DNA from: Gammaproteobacteria bacterium | GTDB lineage: Bacteria > Pseudomonadota > Gammaproteobacteria > Arenicellales > JAOTYS01 | DNA: 12,097 bases | Reading direction: 5' to 3' | NCBI GenBank assembly: GCA_029861795.1 | Contig: JAOTYS010000097.1 | Span: forward strand, 1 to 12,097 | In this document: positions 6,362 to 12,097 of the stretch, piece after piece | How the letters are laid out: each line of letters begins with the position of its first letter | Numbering within the stretch: position 1 is the first letter of the stretch | Program-made: the position numbers and the translations under genes | The notes under the pieces: model-generated | Database searches by the model: none | Told to the model about the DNA's origin: nothing | The model's input: only the letters and a program-made list of their open reading frames with translations

Positions 6362-7222
6362 ATGACAATTTCGAAAGAAAACAATGGGGCTCCGCTAACC
6401 ATAGAGAAGATCTTTGATCTCGAGCGTTACCCGATTCATGATTTATCGGGCAGGGCCGGCGATGAATTGCTGCAACGGTGTCGTCAGGACATTCAGAAAT
6501 CGGGCGTGTGCCTGTTACCTGGTTTCTTAACCCCCAAAGCGATTGATGCGATCGCAGTGGAAGCTAACGAGAGCCTGCCGAAAGCATTTTTCTGCCACAA
6601 CACCCATAACGCCTATTTGAAAGATGACGATCCATCATTTCCGGAAGATCATCCGCGTCGCCGCCGTCTGAAAACGGATGTCGGATCCATTGCTTACGAT
6701 CATTTGCCGCAAGCGGGTGCATTATGTCGGTTGTATCAGTGGGATCCTTTGACAAGATTCATGGGACTAGTGCTCGGGTATGAAAAGTTTTATCGAGGTG
6801 ACGATCCGCTCGGCGCGTTGTCGATTAATGTGTTTGAGCCTGGTGGCGGTCATTCGTGGCATTTCGACGAGTCACATTTTACCGTAACGATCATGGTTCA
6901 GCCGGCGGAGCAGGGCGGAGTGTTCGAATACGTTTCAAATATTCGTACACCGGATGACGACAACTACGACACGGTCGGGCAAATTCTGGAAGGTAAACAC
7001 CAGGGTGTACTACAACTTCCTTTCGAACCGGGAACATTGTCGATTTTCGCAGGTCGCAACACATTGCATCGGGTGACGACGGTAGGAGGCTCCCGTCATC
7101 GGTTGGTTCCGGTGCTCACTTATGACACGAAACCGGGTTCGATCAATAGCGACGAAGTCCGAATGTTGTTTTGGGGTCGCACCGGCCGAGAGCACGCGCA
7201 TGACAACGCAGCGTCTGTCTGA
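6362..7222 (+). CDS. Fe(II)/2-oxoglutarate-dependent oxygenase
   Basis: A 286-residue cupin-fold oxygenase that should use Fe(II), O2 and 2-oxoglutarate to hydroxylate or demethylate a small molecule. Counting from TTG 6356 (two residues before the ATG), the iron triad is visible: HFD at 169-171 in SWHFDESHFTVT and the distal His at 238 in NTLHRVTTV, with a 2OG-binding Arg at 247 or 249. The style recalls the group that includes BesD/HalD amino-acid halogenases, but those carry Gly in place of the Asp, so this protein should be a hydroxylase; that assignment is inference. I use ATG 6362, since TTG 6356 adds only two residues. The ribosome binding site is weak (GAGCGG). It is the first gene of a run with the PhyH-type oxygenase, overlapping it by 23 nt. 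Confidence 0.85.
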   Translation: MTISKENNGAPLTIEKIFDLERYPIHDLSGRAGDELLQRCRQDIQKSGVCLLPGFLTPKAIDAIAVEANESLPKAFFCHNTHNAYLKDDDPSFPEDHPRRRRLKTDVGSIAYDHLPQAGALCRLYQWDPLTRFMGLVLGYEKFYRGDDPLGALSINVFEPGGGHSWHFDESHFTVTIMVQPAEQGGVFEYVSNIRTPDDDNYDTVGQILEGKHQGVLQLPFEPGTLSIFAGRNTLHRVTTVGGSRHRLVPVLTYDTKPGSINSDEVRMLFWGRTGREHAHDNAASV

Positions 7223-8018
7223 ATCGTCGATCACTCAGTTCGAGCGCGATGGTGCTATTAAACTCAATGGCGTCTTCGAACGAAAGTGGTTGGACTGTTT
7301 GGCTCTAGGCGTGGAGAAGAATTTCGCTAACCCGGGTCCTTGGGCTACGAAGTACACGCCCGAAGGGCAGCCTGGCAATTTTTACGATGACTATTGCAAC
7401 TGGCAACGCATCGACGAGTATCGCGAGTTCATACTGAATTCACCGGCGGCCTCAATCGCTGGCGAACTGATGCGGTCGAAAGAATCTCGTATCTATCACG
7501 AGCATGTATTGGTGAAAGAGCCCGGTACTAAAGAAAAAACGCCCTGGCATCATGATTTGCCGTATTACGGTTTGGAAGGATCGCAGCTTTGTAGCATTTG
7601 GCTGCCACTAGATCCGGTGCCCAAGGACGTGTGCCCGGAATTTGTTGCGGGTTCTCATCGTTGGGGAAAAGAATTTGTGCCGCGTCTATTTGTCAGTCAT
7701 AAGAGCTATGCCGACGCGCGAGATCAGTATGGGCAGGTACCCGACATTGACACGGAACGTGACCAATACGATATTCTGTCGTGGGATTTAGAACCCGGGG
7801 ATTGCATTGTTTTCCATATGTTGACACTGCACGGTGCGCCCGGCACCGAGGCTTTGAAGACGCGGCGACGGGGATTTTCAACACGATGGATGGGTGATGA
7901 CGCGGTGTTCGCGAAACGACCCTGGGATACGTCGCCACCTTTTCCGGAAGTTGACCTCAAACCGGGCGACTTAATGCGCCACCCCACATTCCCTGTCGTG
8001 TGGCAGGCGCGGGCATAG
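7200..8018 (+). CDS. Phytanoyl-CoA dioxygenase (PhyH) family oxygenase
   Basis: A 272-residue PhyH-type Fe(II)/2OG oxygenase, unrelated in detail to the one before it. The HxD motif is HHD at 117-119 in TPWHHDLPYYG, the distal His is 211 in MLTLHGAPG, and the 2OG-binding Arg lies in the RRRGFSTRW segment (222-229). LEPGDCIVFH before the distal His is typical of the family. PhyH relatives hydroxylate varied substrates, among them phytanoyl-CoA, ectoine and natural products, so the substrate here cannot be named. I chose ATG 7200: the earlier in-frame start at 7122 would add 26 residues unlike the family and lie deep inside the upstream gene. The 23-nt overlap implies cotranslation and perhaps consecutive reactions. 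A 121-nt gap then leads to the methyltransferase. Confidence 0.88.
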   Translation: MTTQRLSESSITQFERDGAIKLNGVFERKWLDCLALGVEKNFANPGPWATKYTPEGQPGNFYDDYCNWQRIDEYREFILNSPAASIAGELMRSKESRIYHEHVLVKEPGTKEKTPWHHDLPYYGLEGSQLCSIWLPLDPVPKDVCPEFVAGSHRWGKEFVPRLFVSHKSYADARDQYGQVPDIDTERDQYDILSWDLEPGDCIVFHMLTLHGAPGTEALKTRRRGFSTRWMGDDAVFAKRPWDTSPPFPEVDLKPGDLMRHPTFPVVWQARA

Positions 8019-8124
8019 CATTCAAGCAAACAATCTTCGCCGCCGGCGGGTCGTACCCGTCTCCCGGCCATGTCTTCGGAATTCCGACAGATCGTGAGCG
8101 AGCGGCAAATTAGTATCGCAAAGC

Positions 8125-8129
8125 GGGAG
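8125..8129 (+). promoter_or_regulatory. Ribosome binding site favouring the GTG start at 8140
   Basis: GGGAG ends 10 nt before GTG 8140 and 19 nt before ATG 8149. The spacing supports the GTG as start of the methyltransferase. Confidence 0.55.
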
Positions 8130-8139
8130 CGTACGACAA

Positions 8140-9078
8140 GTGAAAATCATGAAGATTGAAGATCGCATTCGGTCAGGTAAGCCCACCATACTCGACGGCG
8201 CTATGGGCACAGAGCTCGACCGGCGCGGAGTTCCATTAGATGTCGTCGCCTGGAGCGCAAGGGCAATGGAAATTCATCCGCATGTGGTACGAGAGGTGCA
8301 TGCGGACTATGCCCGTGCGGGTGCCGATTTGCATATCGTGAATAGCTTCGCAACTTGCCGCTATGTGCTGGAAGGTGCCGGTCTGGCAGATAAAGTCGAA
8401 AGTTACAATCGCCTTGCTGTTGACTTGTGTAAAGAGGCTATCGGGGAGGTGGACAATGGCCGCGAACAATGGATTGCCGGTTCGATTTCGACTTACGCCG
8501 AATCCAGTGATCGGTCACGCTTGCCGGTACTTACCCAGTTGCGCAAGGACTATCACGAACAGGCCATGATTCTGGCGGATGCCGGTGTCGACATGTTTGC
8601 GTTGGAAATGTTGTTTGATGTGGATGTCAGTGTTGCGGCACTTGAGGCGACTGTTGCGATTGGTTTGCCGGTCAGTATCGGGTTTACCTGCCGTTTCGGT
8701 GCGGACAGCGAGACGGTTGAAACTTACGGCCCGGATTTCGACTCAGGCGCTAAGCTTCTGCTAGAGGACGTTTTGCGCCCAGTGTTAGCTGCAGTCCCAA
8801 GTGGCACTGACTCTATCGTCGCTATCATGCACAGTGAGTTTGATGTTACCGATAAAGCTCTAGAAATTGTTAATGATCTATGGAACGGACCGATCGCGGT
8901 TTATCCGAATTCCGGTCTTTACGAAAAACCCCACTGGCGGTTCGACACCGTGTGTGATCCCGACGCATTCGTCAAAGCAGCCCACCGCTGGTGGCAAAAC
9001 GGGGTGAGCATTGTCGGCGGTTGCTGTGGTATCGGTCCGGATCATATCCGTGCATTGGCGAAACGGTTGAGTCTCTAG
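8140..9078 (+). CDS. Homocysteine S-methyltransferase family protein, altered zinc site
   Basis: A 312-residue TIM-barrel methyltransferase of the S-methyl_trans family (BHMT, MmuM, MetH N-domain). Members move a methyl group from a betaine, sulfonium or cobalamin donor to a thiolate held by zinc. Visible landmarks: ILDGAMGTEL at 17-26, the NSF segment at 68-70, SIGFTCR at 179-185, YPNSG at 255-259, and the zinc motif GGCCG at 293-297 giving Cys295 and Cys296. The third zinc ligand is normally the Cys of a G-x-N-C motif; the aligned segment here is VAIMHSEF, with His231 in that place. The enzyme may still bind zinc as Cys2His or may act on another acceptor. GTG 8140 is favoured by GGGAG upstream. 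It follows the two oxygenases on the same strand and converges on the M24 gene with 15 nt between stops. Confidence 0.88.
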   Translation: MKIMKIEDRIRSGKPTILDGAMGTELDRRGVPLDVVAWSARAMEIHPHVVREVHADYARAGADLHIVNSFATCRYVLEGAGLADKVESYNRLAVDLCKEAIGEVDNGREQWIAGSISTYAESSDRSRLPVLTQLRKDYHEQAMILADAGVDMFALEMLFDVDVSVAALEATVAIGLPVSIGFTCRFGADSETVETYGPDFDSGAKLLLEDVLRPVLAAVPSGTDSIVAIMHSEFDVTDKALEIVNDLWNGPIAVYPNSGLYEKPHWRFDTVCDPDAFVKAAHRWWQNGVSIVGGCCGIGPDHIRALAKRLSL

Positions 9079-9093
9079 CTTCACCACATAACA

Positions 9094-10349
9094 TCAATCC
9101 AGCAGATCCGATTCATAGGGAAAGGTGGATAAAATCTGAACACCATCCGAGGTGAGTAGTATTTGTTCCTCTAACTTAACGCCTTCACTGCCGCCTTGTG
9201 AGCCGATGTAGCTCTCCTCCATGCATAAGGTCATGTTTTCCTCGAATACGCCATCGTAACCGTAGTCGTCCCAGTCGAGCGCGTGCGGGATGTCCGGGTA
9301 TTCGTCGACTAGACCGACCCCATGAACCATGCAGCCGTAGCGGTTGTCGAGAAACTCATCGGGTATCGGCCAGCTCTTTTCCATGAATTCGCGATACGAC
9401 GTTCCCGGTTTGATCAGGTCGATATTGGTGTGAATCTGCTCATAGGCATGTTGATAGAGACGCTTTTGTTCGGCCGATGGTTTGCCTGGGCCAACATGAA
9501 ACGTGCGTGAAATATCCGCACAATAACCCAGTGGCCCGACCAGGTCGGTATCGTAGGCCACCAGGTCCCCAACCCGGATGAGCTTCTCCCCACATTCTTG
9601 ATACCATGGATTGGTGCGGCCACCCGAGGTAAGTAAACGTGTGTCCATCCATTCGCCGCCGTGTTCTGCGTTGGCGTGTACCAATAGCGCCCACAGCTCA
9701 TTCTCTCTCATGCCGGACCGTGCCTGCTCATGCATACGGGCCATACCTGCTCGCACACTGAAATTGCCACCGTCATACACGCGATTTCCTCCGGAGATTT
9801 TATCGAGCGTGCCCGTTCTGCTATTTCCTGCGCATCGAACAATTCGATTCCGTGATCGATCAATGGTTGATAACAAACCGGCCATAGTCGATCCATCGCC
9901 AAGCGGCGGTTGTCGCCGCAATGTTGCTTAACTAGATCTGCAATTTCGTCTGCCCATTGCTTGGCGGAATCGAGCACACGTTGAGTAGGTCCTTTCACTT
10001 CGAAATACCACGTGGAGGCGGGCCGCCGCTCGTCGACTGTTTCAGAAACGTCGATTTGATGATTGGCGCGATAGCTGTCAAACAACACGACCGGCCCGTC
10101 GGCTGGCACAAACACATATCGATCGGGACAGCGTTGGGTGAATACCTGCATGTTGCGCGTGCCCGTAGCGTAACGTATGTTGACGGGATCGAACAGTACG
10201 CACGCGGCGTAATCTTTCTCAATTAATTGTTGACGCAGACGCTGTAGGCGATAGCACCGCAACGCGACCATATCGATCTGACTCTCATAATCTTTGACTC
10301 CTGTGCCCGGTGTCTTCCGAGCGATATGGTATGCGTCGTTGTTGGTCAT
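9094..10349 (-). pseudogene. DddP-like M24 family metalloenzyme, frameshifted
   Basis: Two overlapping frames together give one 418-residue protein of the M24 (creatinase/Xaa-Pro aminopeptidase) fold. The first frame runs from ATG 10349 through ISVCE (codon ending at 9750); the second resumes with AGMARMHEQ, so one base appears to be missing near 9749-9753. With it restored, the sequence follows DddP, the M24-type DMSP lyase: LFDPVNIRYAT near 52-62, HGGEWMDTRLL, TNPWYQECG, the metal ligands Asp267, Asp269, Asp279, His343, Glu378 and Glu394, and YGCMVHGVGLVDE at 338-350. That last segment keeps the Tyr and Asp I recall as catalytic in DddP. DddP is about 450 residues, so length fits. No Shine-Dalgarno is obvious. 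The break could be a real mutation or an assembly error. DMSP cleavage is possible, but a peptidase or amidohydrolase role for a DddP relative is equally open. Confidence 0.8.
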
Positions 10350-10374
10350 GGGCTTTGCTCGAATTGATATCGCC

Positions 10375-10406
10375 AAAAAAATGAGGGCCACACAGGCCCT
10401 CATTTT
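10375..10406 (-). terminator. Terminator after the solute-binding protein gene
   Basis: A perfect stem (10378-10389 with 10395-10406, core TGAGGGCC/GGCCCTCA) with a 5-nt loop. Read on the minus strand it is followed by seven T residues; the plus strand has four. It lies 18 nt past the binding-protein stop and 26 nt before the M24 start, so it should limit readthrough between the two and could act in both directions. Confidence 0.88.
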
Positions 10407-10423
10407 AACTGGTTGAGAGAAAA

Positions 10424-12097
10424 CTATGCTTCGATGGCAAGTTGTTCGGCAAAAATGTAACTAGTCGGATGCATCTCGAAGCCTCTAACCTTTTTATCGA
10501 ACGCACCAAAAACTGCCCGCCACAGGGGTTGTACAAGTGGACCATCTTCCTGCATCAGTGTTTCAATCTCCGCCATTACGACGCTACGCTCGGTTGGATC
10601 GGCGAGGCCCTCCGCTTTTGTGAGCAACGCATCGAATTCGGGATTCGCGTAGCCCGACTCGTTCCATACCGCACCGCTGCGGTAAGCAAGAGCCAATACC
10701 ATGACACCAAGAGGACGGTGGGTCCATTCTGTAAAACCAAACGGTACCTTGTCCCATACATCCCAAAATGCGGCGCCAGGCATAACGTTGATGGACACCC
10801 GTATGCCCGCGTCCTTCCATTGTTGGACCATCTCTTGTACCGCTGCGAGTTCCCACTCTGGATTGGGTTTGGCAGCGATTTCGACGTCGATGCCGTTCGG
10901 GTAGCCGGCTTCAGCGAGCAATATTTTCGCTGCTTCGACGTCGCGATCTAAGTGTGGGATGTCTGCATATTCGGGATGGATAGGAGCGACATGATGATGC
11001 TGTGCTTCGGCGCCGCGTGCGCGATGCGCTAGTTCAAATACTCGTTTGGAATCAATTGCCAGTCGCATTGCTTTTCGAACCCGTGGATCGGTGAATGGCT
11101 CCTGATCGACTTTGACACGAGCCACCCCGGTCTGTGCTGTCACTGCCTCATACACCTGAATGTGTGGTAACGTCCCAGCCGTGTCGATCGATGCGATGTC
11201 CATTTCTCGGATACCATGCACCTGCTGCGAGGCCAGTGCACTAAGATAGGCCCCCGACTCATCGCCTAAGTCGACGTAATGTATCTTCTCTGCGTACGGC
11301 CCTTCGCCCCAATAATCCGGTCGTGCCACAATGATTGCCGATTCACCGACACTGTGCTCCGTTAATTCGAAAGGCCCTGTGCCGTTCGATCCCGGACCGA
11401 ATTCCCCGTTCTCTTCGGGATCAAGGATGTGCAATGGATAATGGAACAAATGTTCAGGCACAGCCAATTGTGGTTCTTTGCAGTTCAGACGAATGGTGTG
11501 ATCGTCTATTTTTTCAATGGCGTTCGCGTCCCACAATCGTTGCGACATTACTGGATTGCCTTCGTCGTCTTTCTCACCGGTGTCAAATTCTTGTAGCAAA
11601 TAACCGGCCATTAGACCCATTACGGACGATCCGGTCGCCGGATCCAGTACGTGCTGCAAATTCCAGATGACATCATCAGCGGTAAAAGATCGCCCGCTAT
11701 GCCACTTGACATCTTGACGCACGGACAGCGTCCATGTCTTCAAGTCGTCGCTCACTTCCCATTTTTCGAGTAAATTGGGTCGCGTCACGTTATCGTGGCC
11801 GGTTCGGGTTAAATGTTCACACACTTGGCGCGTGATGTCGCTCTGCTCCCATGAGTAGGTGTGTGGATTCTTTAACTCTTGCACACGCATAGCGATACGA
11901 ATAGTGCCACCTTTCGGCATATCTTGGGCCTGTGCTGATGGAATAAATGACTCGCCGGTTACCTTGCCGACAAATGCATACGCAGCGCTGGCCGATAAAC
12001 CAAGTAATGTCGATGTGCGAAGAAATTCACGACGATCGATTTTCCGTTCGCAAAATAGCCGTTTGAGATTCTCTATGAAAGAGTGTTCAATTTTCTT
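10424..12097 (-). CDS. Tat-exported family 5 solute-binding protein of an ABC transporter (5' end beyond window)
   Basis: Periplasmic binding protein of the DppA/OppA class (SBP_bac_5), which captures peptides, opines, nickel or other solutes for an ABC importer. The frame has no stop up to the window edge, so the true start lies outside; the ATG at 11920 is internal. The 59 codons before it encode an N-terminus with a twin-arginine signal: DRREFLRTSTLLGLSASAA, a short hydrophobic stretch, and an A-x-A-like site (SAQAQD) just before MPKGGTIRIA. Mature-domain landmarks are WHSGRSFTADDVIWNLQHV, GSNGTGPFEL and the C-terminal FEMHPTSYIFAEQLA. Visible length is 557 residues, near complete for the class. 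Permease and ATPase genes are not in the window and would lie upstream or elsewhere. A strong terminator follows, then the M24 gene on the same strand. Confidence 0.88.
   Translation of the reverse strand, partial: KKIEHSFIENLKRLFCERKIDRREFLRTSTLLGLSASAAYAFVGKVTGESFIPSAQAQDMPKGGTIRIAMRVQELKNPHTYSWEQSDITRQVCEHLTRTGHDNVTRPNLLEKWEVSDDLKTWTLSVRQDVKWHSGRSFTADDVIWNLQHVLDPATGSSVMGLMAGYLLQEFDTGEKDDEGNPVMSQRLWDANAIEKIDDHTIRLNCKEPQLAVPEHLFHYPLHILDPEENGEFGPGSNGTGPFELTEHSVGESAIIVARPDYWGEGPYAEKIHYVDLGDESGAYLSALASQQVHGIREMDIASIDTAGTLPHIQVYEAVTAQTGVARVKVDQEPFTDPRVRKAMRLAIDSKRVFELAHRARGAEAQHHHVAPIHPEYADIPHLDRDVEAAKILLAEAGYPNGIDVEIAAKPNPEWELAAVQEMVQQWKDAGIRVSINVMPGAAFWDVWDKVPFGFTEWTHRPLGVMVLALAYRSGAVWNESGYANPEFDALLTKAEGLADPTERSVVMAEIETLMQEDGPLVQPLWRAVFGAFDKKVRGFEMHPTSYIFAEQLAIEA

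Noticed and set aside
6099..6368. 89-codon minus-strand frame upstream of the first oxygenase
   Set aside because: It relies on a TTG start that overlaps the oxygenase start on the other strand, has no ribosome binding site and resembles no family I know. Composition alone is not enough.
6860..6868. Idea that the first oxygenase is a radical halogenase
   Set aside because: BesD/HalD-type halogenases need Gly at the second ligand position to leave room for halide. This protein has Asp in HFD, so hydroxylation is expected.
8038..8076. GC-rich imperfect inverted repeat between the PhyH gene and the methyltransferase
   Set aside because: The stem is broken by mismatches and no T tract follows on either strand, so I do not call a terminator.
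9746..9756. Programmed ribosomal frameshift in the M24 gene
   Set aside because: There is no slippery heptamer or obvious downstream structure, and M24 enzymes are not known for frameshifting; an indel explains it better.

Overview
The window reads as bacterial chromosome with roughly even base composition, most likely from a marine or host-associated proteobacterium. The reasons are a Tat-exported peptide/solute-binding protein, stacked 2-oxoglutarate (2OG) oxygenases and an M24 enzyme closely resembling the DMSP lyase DddP. The lineage is inferred from gene content and is uncertain. I see no rRNA, tRNA, CRISPR array or intact transposase.

Left part (1-5480): an accessory block. A long PlsC-type acyltransferase (214-1665, +) ends in a strong hairpin terminator. 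Facing it is a two-gene minus-strand operon: a COG3919-like ATP-grasp ligase (3254-4477), then a fumarase/aspartase-superfamily lyase (1857-3266) that overlaps it by 13 nt and has a good Shine-Dalgarno inside its tail. The block is bracketed by broken genes. On the left is a truncated copy (64-183) of a small HTH plus zinc-ribbon regulator whose full-length relative lies at 5059-5370. On the right is an N-terminal stub of a secreted Staphylococcal-nuclease-like gene (4538-4711), still in frame with the ATP-grasp ORF. This looks like a biosynthetic cassette that recombined into place.

Middle (5371-6361): a gene-poor kilobase holding a tiny CxxC ORF and a decayed C-terminal piece of a tyrosine recombinase (5484-5654, -), consistent with a former mobile-element junction.

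Right part (6362-12097): what looks like a small-molecule catabolism or modification locus. On the plus strand, two unrelated Fe(II)/2OG oxygenases overlap by 23 nt and are followed by a homocysteine S-methyltransferase-family protein in which the first zinc Cys is replaced by His. Converging on the minus strand are a Tat-signal family 5 solute-binding protein (5' end beyond the window), a strong inverted-repeat terminator, and a DddP-like M24 enzyme broken by one apparent -1 frameshift. My inference is that the binding protein brings in a methylated zwitterion, peptide or similar compound, and that the oxygenases, methyltransferase and M24 enzyme process it; no substrate can be read from the sequence.
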